From Streptomyces echinatus (GTDB lineage: Bacteria > Actinomycetota > Actinomycetes > Streptomycetales > Streptomycetaceae), in contig NZ_JACHJK010000017.1 in NCBI RefSeq assembly GCF_014203595.1, forward strand, positions 62,001-126,000: DNA of 64,000 nucleotides, in the 5' to 3' direction. The notes under the pieces are model-generated. The model saw nothing but the letters and a program-made list of their open reading frames with translations. It was not told the DNA's origin and searched no databases. Position numbers and translations under genes: made by a program. Below, one piece after another: positions 15,520 to 24,045 of this stretch; positions within the stretch are counted from its first letter, which is position 1; each line of letters starts with the position of its first letter.

Positions 15520-16423
15520 CAAACACCTCGGCGGCGACGTCCGTCAGCTCGGCGGCGTCCCGCGCGGTGCCCTGCAGGTCGATGAGGATCTCGTCCAGAC
15601 CGATCGCGGCGTGCTCCACGAGGTCCGCCACGATCTGGTCGACGCTGCCCTGGAAGGGCCGGCGGTCCGTGCCCTCGTACGGCTTGGCCCCGCGTTCGGT
15701 GTTCACCCGCAGCACGGTCCGGATCGGCTCCGTGCGGCCCCGCTCCTCGGCCAGCTCCCGCAGCCGGCGCCACTGGCCGGCGATCTGCCCGGCCCCCATG
15801 CCCACCGGCAGCCATCCGTCGGCGTGGTCCACCAGCCGGCGCAGGGCCCTGCCGTTGCCCGCGGCCAGCAGGACCGGAATGGGCCGCGCGGGCTTGGGAC
15901 CGACCACGGCGGAGCCGATCTTCGTGAGCGGGCCCTCGTGGACGACCGGATCCGGGCCCCACACGGCACGGCACACCGCGATGATCTCGTCCAGGGCCTC
16001 GCCGCGTTCCTCGAAGGGCCGGACGCCCGAGGCCGCGTACTCGTCCAGGGACCAGCCCGTGCCGAGGCCGGCGACCACCCGGCCGCCGCTCGCCGCGTCC
16101 AGGGTGGCCAGGGCCTTCGCCAGCTGGAACGGCAGATGCAGCGGAGCCACCAGGACACTGGAGCCCAGCTCCGCCCGCTCGGTGGCCGCCGCGGCCAGGG
16201 TGAGGGTGACCAGCGGGTCCGCCACGCTCCGGTACGCGTCGGGCCAGGCAAGGCCCTCGATGCCGTACAGGCCCTGGGTGGCGGGCTCGGGGAACAGGGC
16301 CCGCTCGAAGACCCACAGGCTCTCGTAGCCGATCTGCTCGGCGGCGCGGGCCACCTCGGGGACGTCCTTGCCGATCGAGTACTGCCGCATCTGGGGAAGA
16401 CCGAGACCGAGCCGGGTCGCCAT
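15494..16423 (-). CDS. LLM-class F420-dependent oxidoreductase
   Basis: A 309-residue luciferase-like protein. The N-terminus 'RLGLGLPQM', the segment 'ERAELGSSVLVAPLHLPFQL', and 'LDAASGGRVVAGLGTGWSLD' are typical of F420-dependent TIM-barrel oxidoreductases. ATG 16421-16423 is preceded by GAGGAG at good spacing, so the upstream extension (MQRSNG) is not used. Substrate is not predictable. It is monocistronic and convergent with davB. Confidence 0.88.
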   Translation of the reverse strand: MATRLGLGLPQMRQYSIGKDVPEVARAAEQIGYESLWVFERALFPEPATQGLYGIEGLAWPDAYRSVADPLVTLTLAAAATERAELGSSVLVAPLHLPFQLAKALATLDAASGGRVVAGLGTGWSLDEYAASGVRPFEERGEALDEIIAVCRAVWGPDPVVHEGPLTKIGSAVVGPKPARPIPVLLAAGNGRALRRLVDHADGWLPVGMGAGQIAGQWRRLRELAEERGRTEPIRTVLRVNTERGAKPYEGTDRRPFQGSVDQIVADLVEHAAIGLDEILIDLQGTARDAAELTDVAAEVFEKARAAGV

Positions 16424-16520
16424 GCCGTTGCTCCTCTGCAATCGGGTGCCTGACGGTCAACGTGTCACGGTCACGGGGGAGTTCCTCGGGCGGCACGCCC
16501 AGGGGCGAGATCCGGCCACA

Positions 16521-17207
16521 TCAGTCGGGGAGCGGGGTCAGCAGCATCCGGCCCGCGAACCCGACCGCCGCGTCCAGCCGTTCGGTGAACTCCTCGGCGA
16601 CGTCGGCGCAGGTCCGCAGCGCCCACAGGGCGCGGGCCGCCGCCCAGGTCGCGTCCCGGGCCCGCTCCAGGCTCCAGGAGCCCAGCAGGTGGGTGAGCGG
16701 GTCGGCGATCTGGAGCAGGTCGGGACCCGGCATCAGATCCTCGCGGATGCGTTCCTCCAGTGCCACGAGGAGCTCGCCCACCCGGTCGAACTCGTCCTCC
16801 AGATCGGCCGGCCGGCAGCCGAGCGTGCGGCAGGCGTCGACCACGGCGAGGGCCAGGTCGTGCCCGATGTGGGCGTTGATGCCGGCCAGCGCGAACTGGA
16901 GCGGCCGCACCCCGGGGTGCCGGCGGAGCTGGAACAGGGGTCGCCAGCAGGCGGGCGGGCGGCGGTCCGCGGCGGCCGTGTCGACCGCCGTCAGATACCG
17001 CTCGGCGAACCGCACGCTCAGCGCGCCCGCCGCCCGCGGGTCCGGGAACTCCCCGGAGTCCAGGCGCCGGCCGACCTCCTCGGTGACGGCGAGGTAGACG
17101 CGGTTGAACACGGCGACGCCGTCGCCCGCGGGCAGGGCCGCGTCGAGAGCGCGCATCCGCGCGACGACGGCGTCGACGGGGGTGATGAGGTGTGCCGGCT
17201 GCGCCAT
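16521..17207 (-). CDS. DUF5995-family protein
   Basis: A 228-residue, mostly helical protein. The segments 'DGVAVFNRVYLAVTEEVGRR', 'FAERYLTAVD' and 'AGINAHIGHDLALAVVDAC' (with a conserved Asn-His pattern) match the DUF5995 family as I remember it. No membrane helices or signal peptide. Function unknown; the NxHxxxDL pattern could be a metal or catalytic site, but that is inference. ATG at 17205-17207. Confidence 0.8.
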   Translation of the reverse strand: MAQPAHLITPVDAVVARMRALDAALPAGDGVAVFNRVYLAVTEEVGRRLDSGEFPDPRAAGALSVRFAERYLTAVDTAAADRRPPACWRPLFQLRRHPGVRPLQFALAGINAHIGHDLALAVVDACRTLGCRPADLEDEFDRVGELLVALEERIREDLMPGPDLLQIADPLTHLLGSWSLERARDATWAAARALWALRTCADVAEEFTERLDAAVGFAGRMLLTPLPD

Positions 17208-17261
17208 GGGGGAAGCGTCCCAGCCCGCGGCCCGGCCGGCGCGCCGACCGGCCCGGTGCTT

Positions 17262-17356
17262 CGCCGGAACGAGGGAACGCCGGAACGAGGGAACTCCGGA
17301 CCGGGCCCGCCGGAACGAGAGCGCCGTACCGCGAGCGCCGTACCGAGAGCGCCGGT
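17262..17356. repeat. Degenerate short tandem repeats
   Basis: Two exact contiguous 16-bp copies of CGCCGGAACGAGGGAA (17262-17277 and 17278-17293) are followed by shorter, diverged copies built on CGCCGGAACGAG and CGCCGTACCG to about 17356. It lies between two minus-strand genes and encodes nothing recognisable. Confidence 0.75.
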
Positions 17357-17367
17357 CCGGGTCCGTC

Positions 17368-17395
17368 GTGCCGGGAGTGCCGCCGGTCCCGGCAC
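17368..17395 (-). terminator. Hairpin downstream of uracil/xanthine permease
   Basis: GTGCCGGGA (17368-17376) pairs perfectly with 17387-17395 over a 10-nt loop. It lies about 30 nt after the minus-strand permease stop and is a likely terminator. Confidence 0.6.
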
Positions 17396-17427
17396 CCGGA
17401 CCGGTTGCGCCGGCGGCGTCCGCGCGC

Positions 17428-18819
17428 CTACGGCTTGGCGCCGGGCGTCTGCGCGTCGTAGGACGACGTGCCCTCGTCCAGCAGCGGTTCCTGCTTCTTC
17501 AGATGGGCCGGGGCGAAGGCGCGCAGTGCGTGGTAGCCGGTGATGACGACCAGGGTGCCGAGGGCGATGCCGCTGAGCGAGAAGGTGTCCGTGAACTTCA
17601 TGGTGACGTTGCCGACGCCGATGATGATGCCCGCGGCGGCCGGGACCAGGTTCAGCGGGTTGCGCAGGTCGACCTTGGCGTTGATCCAGATCTGGGCGCC
17701 CAACAGGCCGATCATGCCGTACAGGATGACGGTGATGCCGCCGAGGACCCCGCCCGGGATCGCGGCCACGACCGCGCCGAACTTCGGGCAGACGCCGAAG
17801 AGCAGCGCGAAGCCCGCGGCGGCCCAGTAGGCGGCGGTGGAGTAGACGCGGGTCGCGGCCATCACACCGATGTTCTCGGAGTAGGTGGTGTTCGGCGGGC
17901 CGCCGACGGCCGTCGACAGCACGGAGGCGACGCCGTCCGCCGAGATCGCCGTGCCCAGTTTGTCGTCCAGCGGGTCGCCGGTCATCTCGCCGACCGCCTT
18001 GACGTGACCCGCGTTCTCCGCGATCAGGGCGATCACCACCGGCAGCGCGACCAGGATCGCCGACCACTGGAAGGACGGTCCGTGGAAGGAGGGCAGGCCG
18101 ATCCAGTCGGCGTTGGAGACGCCGGAGAGGTCCAGGCGCCAGTGGTCGGTGACCTTGCCGCTCGGGCTCATGGAGTGGATCTTGCCGAAGATCCGGTCGA
18201 ACGCCCAGGAGATGCCGTACCCGAAGACCAGGCCGAGGAAGATCGCGATGCGCGACCAGAATCCACGCAGGCAGACGACCGCCAGACCGGTGAAGAGCAT
18301 CACGAACAGGGCCGTCCACTGGTCCTGCGGCCAGTAGGTGGACGCGGTCACCGGGGCCAGGTTGAAGCCGATGAGCATGACGACCGCGCCGGTCACGATC
18401 GGCGGCATGGCGGCGTGGATGATCCGCGCGCCGAAGTACTGCACGGCGAGGCCCACCAGGAACAGCGCGACGCCGACGACGAGGACCGCGCCGGTCACGG
18501 TCGCGCTCGTACCGCCCTGGGCGCGGATCACGGCGGCGACACCGACGAACGACAGGGAGCAGCCGAGGTAGCTCGGCACCCGGCCGCGGGTGGCGAGCAG
18601 GAAGATCACGGTCGCGACACCGGACATCATGATCGCGAGATTGGGGTCCAGGCCCATCAATACCGGGGCGACGAAGGACGCTCCGAACATGGCGACCACG
18701 TGCTGGGCGCCCAGGCCCACGGTGCGGGGCCAGGAGAGCCGTTCGTCGGGGCGTACCACCGCTCCGGGCGCGGGCGTGCGCCCGTCACCGTGCAGTTTCC
18801 AGCGCACGCCGAGGTCCAT
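17428..18819 (-). CDS. Uracil/xanthine (NCS2) permease
   Basis: A 463-residue membrane protein with about 12-14 hydrophobic helices. NCS2 signatures are visible: 'GLGAQHVVAMFGASFVAPVL', the helix-8 region with Glu 'ALIAENAGHVKAVGEMTG', and 'VGGPPNTTYSENIGVMAATR' with the QN/NTT motif used in substrate binding. NCS2 transporters move nucleobases by proton symport across the cytoplasmic membrane. ATG at 18817-18819. No purine or pyrimidine enzyme gene lies nearby. Uracil permease (UraA/PyrP) is most likely, xanthine less so. Confidence 0.9.
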   Translation of the reverse strand: MDLGVRWKLHGDGRTPAPGAVVRPDERLSWPRTVGLGAQHVVAMFGASFVAPVLMGLDPNLAIMMSGVATVIFLLATRGRVPSYLGCSLSFVGVAAVIRAQGGTSATVTGAVLVVGVALFLVGLAVQYFGARIIHAAMPPIVTGAVVMLIGFNLAPVTASTYWPQDQWTALFVMLFTGLAVVCLRGFWSRIAIFLGLVFGYGISWAFDRIFGKIHSMSPSGKVTDHWRLDLSGVSNADWIGLPSFHGPSFQWSAILVALPVVIALIAENAGHVKAVGEMTGDPLDDKLGTAISADGVASVLSTAVGGPPNTTYSENIGVMAATRVYSTAAYWAAAGFALLFGVCPKFGAVVAAIPGGVLGGITVILYGMIGLLGAQIWINAKVDLRNPLNLVPAAAGIIIGVGNVTMKFTDTFSLSGIALGTLVVITGYHALRAFAPAHLKKQEPLLDEGTSSYDAQTPGAKP

Positions 18820-18948
18820 GGTGGGTTTCGCTTTCTTACGTACGTGAAGACGGTCCGGACCATTGTCAGGGGTAACCGGTGGCTTTACGCTCGCCCGATC
18901 CTACTTATGAACTGAATTCACATATCTGATCAGCGGTAGATCGGAGTG

Positions 18949-19741
18949 CTCGATGAGTGGAGGGCCCGGGCGGCCAGCGACCCCGGACTGCGGCGCGCCC
19001 TCGCGGACCTGACCGACCGCGCCGACGCCCTACGTCCAGCGCGACGGACAGCGCAATCCGGAGATCGACAGCGGCACGGACCGCCAGGACGCGGAGAAGG
19101 TCTTCGACTCGACGTACGACCTCGCCCTCGCCTGGTACTACACCGGCCGGCGCGACTACGCCGAGAAGGCCGGGCAGATCCTGCGCACCTGGTTCCTGGA
19201 CCCCGCCACCCGGATGAACCCCGCCCTCGACCACGCCCAGTTCATCCCGGGCGATCCTCGCGACCGGCGCGCCCGGCTGGACGAATACGCCACCGGCGAC
19301 ACCGCCCTCGCCCGGCGGACCGTGCTCGACGCGCGCGCCCGGCGGATCGCCCCGCAGATCGCGGCCGACGGCAGTCAGCCCCAGGAACTCGCCCGCACCC
19401 GCAGCCGGCACTACTCGGCCTTCGATCTGGTCGCCTACACCCGGCTCGCGGCCATCGGCCGGCACGTGGGCGTGGACCTCTGGGACTGCCGCGGGCCGGA
19501 GGGGGCAGAGCCTGTTCCGGGCGGTGGACCACCTGCTGCCGGCCGCGACCGGCAGCGCCGCCCGGCCGCACCCCGAGCTGGAGTTCCACCGGTACGCGGC
19601 GACCGATGTGGTGCACGCGGCGGCCGACGCCGGCGACCCGGCGGCGCCCGGGCGGCCGTGCCCCGCCTCCAGGTGCCGCCCGGGGGAGACCTCTGGGCGC
19701 TGCGGCCCGCCGCCGAGCAGCTGGACTCCATAACCGGCTGA
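18949..19741 (+). pseudogene. Decayed alginate lyase-family gene
   Basis: Conserved alginate-lyase sequence is spread over different frames. Residues like 'VLDEWRARAASDPGLRRALA' start in one frame; from 19031 'YVQRDGQRNPEIDSGTDRQD' to 'PATRMNPALDHAQFIPG' (about 19252) runs in the next; 'IAADGSQPQELARTRSRHYS' to 'VDLWD' follows directly; from 19506 'QSLFRAVDHLLPA' is in the third frame; and near 19649 it returns to the second. At least three frameshifts are therefore needed. The signal peptide is missing, and about 100 residues between 'FIPG' and 'IAPQIAADG', including the catalytic Asn-Asn-His region, are deleted. It is a remnant of a secreted polysaccharide lyase. Confidence 0.85.
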
Positions 19742-19846
19742 CCGCGCCGGCCCCGGGCCTCCCGGCCGGGTTCCTGAGCGGTCGCTTAGTATGTGCGGTG
19801 CCCGGGGGTGCCGCCACCCCGCCAGCGCTGCTCAGGAGCCCCTGCC

Positions 19847-20305
19847 GTGACCGCCGAAGCCCCGACCGCCACCACCGTCTCCCATGGCCGGCTGATCCCC
19901 GTCACCGTCCACTTCGACGATCTCGACGCGCTCGGACTGCTGCACAACGCCCGCTACCCGCTGATGGTCGAGCGCGCCTGGACCGAGCTGTGGAACGAGT
20001 ACGGCGTCCGCTTCGACGGCGACTGGGCGGCGGCCGGCGACGCCTGCAACGCGGTCCGCGAACTGCGCATCGGCTACGAGGCCCCGGTCACCCGCCCCGG
20101 CACCTACGCCGTCCACCTCTGGCTGGAACGGCTCGGCACCACCGGCCTCACCTACGGCTTCCGGTTCTGCTCGGCCGACGGGACCCGGACCTACGCCCAG
20201 GGCGCCCGGGTGCTGGTCCGGCTGGATCCGGTGACCATGCGCCCCACGCCCTGGACCGAGACCTTCAGGGCCGCGGGTCGGGCACTGCTGCGGCCCGCGG
20301 ACTGA
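19847..20305 (+). CDS. Hotdog-fold acyl-CoA thioesterase
   Basis: A 152-residue 4HBT-like thioesterase. The active-site pattern 'FDDLDALGLLHNARYPLMVE' (Asp, Gly and HN in order) is typical of YbgC/FadM-like enzymes that hydrolyse acyl-CoA thioesters. GTG 19847 has AGGAG 8 nt upstream. The acyl chain preference cannot be read. Its 3' end overlaps the convergent MFS gene by 41 nt. Confidence 0.85.
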   Translation: MTAEAPTATTVSHGRLIPVTVHFDDLDALGLLHNARYPLMVERAWTELWNEYGVRFDGDWAAAGDACNAVRELRIGYEAPVTRPGTYAVHLWLERLGTTGLTYGFRFCSADGTRTYAQGARVLVRLDPVTMRPTPWTETFRAAGRALLRPAD

Positions 20306-21479
20306 CCTCCGCGCGGCTCCCGCGCTCGGCGGTGCGCAGCACGCCCGCGAACAGCGCGAGCCCGCACGCCAGTACCGTCACCACGCAGAAGGACACCATC
20401 AGGCTGGTCGCCTGGGCCACGCCGCCGATCAGGCTCGGCGCGATCAGCCCCGAGGTGTAGGTGATGGTCGCCACGCCCGCGATGGCCTGACTCGGGTGGG
20501 GGCCGGCGTGCCCGGCCGCCGCGAAGCAGAGCGGTACCACCACCGCGATGCCGAGCCCCATCAGCGCGAACCCGGCCATCGCCACCGCCGGGTGTCCGGC
20601 GAGCACGACCAGCAGCCCGCCCAGCCCGGCGAGGACACCGCCGGCGCGCACCGTACGGACCGCGCCGAAACGGTTCACCATGGTGTCCCCGGCGATCCGC
20701 GCCACGGCCATGGTCAGCATGAAGCCGGTCGTGGAGGCCGCCGCGAGGCCGGCCGAGCTGTCCAGCCGGTCCCGCAGGAAGACCGCCGACCAGTCCAGGC
20801 TCGCGCCCTCGGCGAACACCGCGCAGAAGCCGACCGCGCCGATCAGCAGCGCGGAGCGCGGCGGCAGCGCGAACCGCGGGGGCGGTTCCTCGTCCTCGGC
20901 GGGCTGCAGGTCCAGCACCCAGCCGCAGGCCGCGAAGCCGAGCAGGGTCAGGACGGCCGACGCGAGGGCGAAGTGCAGGCGCGCGTCGGCGCCGAGGTGC
21001 GCGGCCAGCGTTCCGGCCGCCGAGCCGATCAGGGCGCCCGCGCTCCACATGCCGTGCAGCCCCGACATGATCGACCTGCCGAGCAGCCGCTCGATCTCCA
21101 CACCGAGCGCGTTCATCGCGACGTCGGCCATGCCCGCGGTCGCGCCGTAGGTGAACATCGCCAGGCACAGGGTGACCAGGTTCGGCGCGACGGACGGCAG
21201 CACCAGGGACAGCGTCCACAGCGCCAGCAGTCCGCGCAGGGCCGTACGGCTGCCGAAGCGGTGGCTGATGCGGCCCGCCAGCGGCATCGCGCAGGAGGCG
21301 CCGAACGCCGTGAAGGCCAGCGCGAACCCCAACTGGCCCGTGCCGAGCGAGGTGTGCTCCTGGACCCACGGCACGCGCGTCGCGAACGAGCCGGTCACGG
21401 CGCCGTGCACGGCGAACACGGCCGCCACGGCGTACCGGGCGCGCCTCACCTCGCCGCGCGCGCTTCTCACGTCACTCAT
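20265..21479 (-). CDS. MFS transporter
   Basis: A 404-residue membrane protein with about 12 helices, starting 'AVAAVFAVHGAVTGSFATRV'. The cytoplasmic loop after helix 2 has 'GRISHRFGSRTALRG', the classical MFS motif A in degenerate form. ATG 21477-21479 is preceded by GGGAGG. It is divergent from the ROK regulator, and a palindrome between them suggests direct repression. Substrate unknown; similar pairs are often annotated as sugar or drug efflux. Confidence 0.88.
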   Translation of the reverse strand: MSDVRSARGEVRRARYAVAAVFAVHGAVTGSFATRVPWVQEHTSLGTGQLGFALAFTAFGASCAMPLAGRISHRFGSRTALRGLLALWTLSLVLPSVAPNLVTLCLAMFTYGATAGMADVAMNALGVEIERLLGRSIMSGLHGMWSAGALIGSAAGTLAAHLGADARLHFALASAVLTLLGFAACGWVLDLQPAEDEEPPPRFALPPRSALLIGAVGFCAVFAEGASLDWSAVFLRDRLDSSAGLAAASTTGFMLTMAVARIAGDTMVNRFGAVRTVRAGGVLAGLGGLLVVLAGHPAVAMAGFALMGLGIAVVVPLCFAAAGHAGPHPSQAIAGVATITYTSGLIAPSLIGGVAQATSLMVSFCVVTVLACGLALFAGVLRTAERGSRAEVSPRAAAVPDPRP

Positions 21480-21588
21480 GTCCCAGTCCCTCCCCAAGGG
21501 TGCCCAGCCGGCTCTGCCCGCAACGCGGCTTTCTCGTGGTGCGGCTTTCCGGCCTTCCCGCCACGAGGCCCTTCCGGCGGCCCGTAAA

Positions 21589-21611
21589 CTATCAGGAACC
21601 CTGCCTGATAG
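21589..21611. promoter_or_regulatory. Candidate ROK operator in the MFS/ROK intergenic region
   Basis: CTATCAGG (21589-21596) and CCTGATAG (21604-21611) form a perfect 8-bp inverted repeat with a 7-nt spacer, in the AT-richer part of the divergent region, about 110 nt from the MFS start and 64 nt from the ROK start. Confidence 0.65.
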
Positions 21612-21674
21612 ATAGCGTCTTTTCGCGCCGCACGCGTGCCGGCCACGCCCCGCCGATCTGGGAGGATTCCCGTC

Positions 21675-22964
21675 ATGCCCGCATCACCCAGCACCGCCCG
21701 GGCCCTCAACGACCGGCTGGCCCTGCGGCTGCTGCAGCAGCAAGGCCCGCTCACGGCAGGGCAGTTGAAGCAGCTGACCGGACTGTCCCGGCCGACGGTC
21801 GCCGACCTCGTCGACCGGCTCACCGCCTCGGGGCTGATCACGGTGGTCGGCGAGTCCGGCGAGCAGCGCCGGGGGCCCAACGCCCGGCTCTACGGCATCG
21901 TCGCCGACCGCGCCCACCTCGCCGCGCTGGACGTCCGTACGGAAGGCGTCTTCGTCCTGGTCTCCGACCTGGTGGGGCGGGTGCGTGCGGAGGCATCCGT
22001 GCCGATCGGCGGTGACACCGGCACCGGCCCCGCGGTGGAGCAGGCGGTGGCCGCGGTGGAGAGCGCCCTGAAGGAGGCGGGCGCCGACCGGCTGCACACC
22101 GTCGGCATCGGCGCGCCGGGGCTGATCGACCCGGCCACCGGCGACCTCAGGGACTCGGCCGGCCTGCCCGCGTGGCACCGCCGGCTGGCCGCCGCCCTGC
22201 AGGACCGGCTGCCCGGTGCCCGGGTCACCGTCGAGAACGAGACCAACCTGGCCGCGCTGGCCGAACAGCGCGAGGGTGCCGCCCGTGACCGGGACACCTT
22301 CGTACTGCTTTGGCTGGGCCACGGCGTCGGCGCCGCGGTCGTCCTGGACGGCACCCTGCGCCGCGGTGCCTCCGGCGGCACCGGTGAGATCGGCTTCCTC
22401 CCGGTCCCCGGAACGAGCGGACTACCCTCGGCGACCGACTGCGACGGGGGCTTCCACTCACTCACCGGCGCGGCGGCGGTCGTCGCCCTGGCGGGGGAGT
22501 GCGGCCTGCCGGTGCCGGCTGCCCCGGACGGCCCGGGAGCGGCGGAGGCGGTGCGCGGAGCGGTGGCCGAGGTGGGGTCGGCGGAGGCGGTGCGCGGCGT
22601 GGTGGCCGGGGTGGGGTCGGCGGAGGCGGTGCGCGGCGTGGTGGCCGGGGTGGGGTCGGCGGAGGGCGCGGTCGACGATCGTCCGGCGAGCCGCTTCCTC
22701 CGGGCCCTGGCCGACCGGATCGCCGTCGGCGTGGCCTCGGTGGTGGCCGTCCTCGACCCCGGATGCGTGGTGCTCGGCGGGGAGGTCGGCCAGGCCGGGG
22801 GCGCGGTGCTCGCCGAACTGGTGCGGGAACGGCTGGGCCGGATGTCGCCCCTGGCCACCGAGGTGCGGGCGAGCGGCCTCGGCGGTGCGGCCGTGCTGCG
22901 CGGAGCCCTGCTGACCGCCCGGGAACGGGCGCAGGACGACCTGTTCACGCCCCCGGAGCGCTGA
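21675..22964 (+). CDS. ROK-family transcriptional regulator with degenerate zinc motif
   Basis: A 429-residue ROK protein: N-terminal winged helix (about 12-70; 'LTGLSRPTVADLVDRLTASG') and a sugar-kinase-like domain with 'VGIGAPGLIDPATGDLRDSA', 'VENETNLAALAEQREG' and 'LWLGHGVGAAVVLDGTLRRG'. The usual CxCGxxGC zinc site reads 'TDCDGGFHSLTGAAA', with a single Cys at residue 256, so zinc binding is probably lost. Right after it a 39-nt unit is repeated three times, lengthening a loop. ATG 21675 has GGGAGG upstream. It likely represses the divergent MFS gene. Confidence 0.88.
   Translation: MPASPSTARALNDRLALRLLQQQGPLTAGQLKQLTGLSRPTVADLVDRLTASGLITVVGESGEQRRGPNARLYGIVADRAHLAALDVRTEGVFVLVSDLVGRVRAEASVPIGGDTGTGPAVEQAVAAVESALKEAGADRLHTVGIGAPGLIDPATGDLRDSAGLPAWHRRLAAALQDRLPGARVTVENETNLAALAEQREGAARDRDTFVLLWLGHGVGAAVVLDGTLRRGASGGTGEIGFLPVPGTSGLPSATDCDGGFHSLTGAAAVVALAGECGLPVPAAPDGPGAAEAVRGAVAEVGSAEAVRGVVAGVGSAEAVRGVVAGVGSAEGAVDDRPASRFLRALADRIAVGVASVVAVLDPGCVVLGGEVGQAGGAVLAELVRERLGRMSPLATEVRASGLGGAAVLRGALLTARERAQDDLFTPPER
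22542..22658 (+). repeat. Three tandem 39-bp units within the ROK gene
   Basis: Copies at 22542-22580 (diverged), 22581-22619 and 22620-22658 (identical) encode 13-residue units of the form AEAVRGVVAGVGS. A fourth partial unit follows. The repeat is in frame, so the protein tolerates it; copy number is likely variable between strains. Confidence 0.92.
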
Positions 22965-23018
22965 CACCCGCCTCCCAGACCTCCCCACCGCGCCGCCCCA
23001 GCTCCCGTGGGCCGGGGG

Positions 23019-23774
23019 TCAGTGATCGTGACCGGTGCCGAAGCGGCGGGTCAGGTGGTCCTCGAAGGTCACCTTGCCCAGCGCGCGGTCCGGGGCGAGG
23101 TGGCAGCCCGCGCGGAAGGCGCGGTACGCCTTGCCGAACAGCGGCACCCGCACCACCGGCCGGCGCCGGCCGGTCGCCCGGAGCCAGGCGCGGGCCAGCG
23201 AGTCCAGCCCGTGGACCTCGGGGCCGGCCAGATCCGGCACCCGCCCGGCCGGTGCCGCGAGCGCCAGCTCCACCAGCTGTTCGGCCACCTCGGCGGCCTC
23301 GACCGGCTGGTCCGCCACTCCCGCCGGGACCGCGAGCACCGGCAGCCTGCCCAGGCTCGCGCAGAGCGTGACCAGCAGGTCGTGGAACTGCGTCGTGCGC
23401 AGCGTGGTCCAGCCCAGCCCCGACTCCTCGACCAGCCGCTCCACCGCGAGCTTGGTCCGGTAGTAGCCGAGCGGCACCTGGTCGACGCCGACGATGGAGA
23501 TGTACACGAGATGGCCCACCCCGGCCCGCCGGGCCGCCGCGATCAGATTCCGGGCCGCCTCCTCGTCGCCGCCCTTGGGCGTGCTCGCGCAGTGCACGAC
23601 CGTCTCCACGCCGGCCACGGCCGCGTCCAGGCCGGCCCCGCCCGCGCGCAGGTCGACGGCGTACGGCTGCGTGCGCCGGCTGAGCACCCGGACCTCGTGC
23701 CCGTCCGCCCTCAGCCGCTCCGTGACGAGCCGGCCGAGGGTTCCGGTTCCACCGGTCACCAGGATCGTGGTCAT
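23019..23774 (-). CDS. NmrA-like NAD(P)-binding oxidoreductase/epimerase
   Basis: A 251-residue atypical short-chain dehydrogenase. The N-terminal Rossmann motif is 'ILVTGGTGTLGRLVTERL'; 'VVHCAST', 'HLVYISIVG' and 'YYRTKLAVERLVEESGL' (YxxxK-like) follow. The family binds NAD(P)H and reduces quinones, epimerises sugars or acts as a redox sensor. ATG 23772-23774 was chosen because of GGAG upstream; the frame extends 80 codons further without support. An ECF41-like promoter lies upstream, and ECF41 sigma factors characteristically control such genes. Confidence 0.87.
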   Translation of the reverse strand: MTTILVTGGTGTLGRLVTERLRADGHEVRVLSRRTQPYAVDLRAGGAGLDAAVAGVETVVHCASTPKGGDEEAARNLIAAARRAGVGHLVYISIVGVDQVPLGYYRTKLAVERLVEESGLGWTTLRTTQFHDLLVTLCASLGRLPVLAVPAGVADQPVEAAEVAEQLVELALAAPAGRVPDLAGPEVHGLDSLARAWLRATGRRRPVVRVPLFGKAYRAFRAGCHLAPDRALGKVTFEDHLTRRFGTGHDH

Positions 23775-23836
23775 GCTGTTCTCCGTCCCTCCGGACACCC
23801 GGGCGCTCCCCGCCGGAGCGCCCTTCGCCGAGTGGG

Positions 23837-23863
23837 ACCGGAAAGCCACCCGGAAATGTGACA
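23837..23863 (-). promoter_or_regulatory. ECF41-like promoter
   Basis: On the minus strand TGTCACA (23863-23857), 16 nt, then CGGT (23840-23837). The described ECF41 consensus is TGTCACA-N16-CGTC. The -35 is perfect and the -10 is partial. It lies about 63-90 nt upstream of the NmrA-like start, in the right orientation. Confidence 0.5.
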
Positions 23864-24018
23864 TCGCCCGGCGAACTTTTTCCGCAACGGCCGGGCGGGG
23901 CGGCCGAGACGCGGTTCCCGGGGCCGGCCGGCCCCGGGAGAGTCCCTCCACCAGCACCCTGGCGGCCCGGCGGCGGGCAAGGGCCGTCGTCACCGCCACC
24001 GGGCCCGTCCGCACCCTA

Positions 24019-24045
24019 AAAGGACTAGACCAGTTGGGTCAATGG
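24019..24045. promoter_or_regulatory. DasR-like (dre) element away from any obvious GlcNAc gene
   Basis: AAAGGACTAGACCAGT (24019-24034) matches the remembered DasR consensus ACTGGTCTAGACCAGT at 13 of 16 positions. It continues into TTGGGTCAATGG, which is nearly identical to the element upstream of the chitinase at 41753. It lies about 245 nt from the NmrA-like start and about 155 nt before the riboswitch. Confidence 0.55.

Noticed and set aside
22542..22658. Tandem 39-bp units as a CRISPR array
   Set aside because: The units are contiguous with no spacers and stay in frame with the ROK protein.
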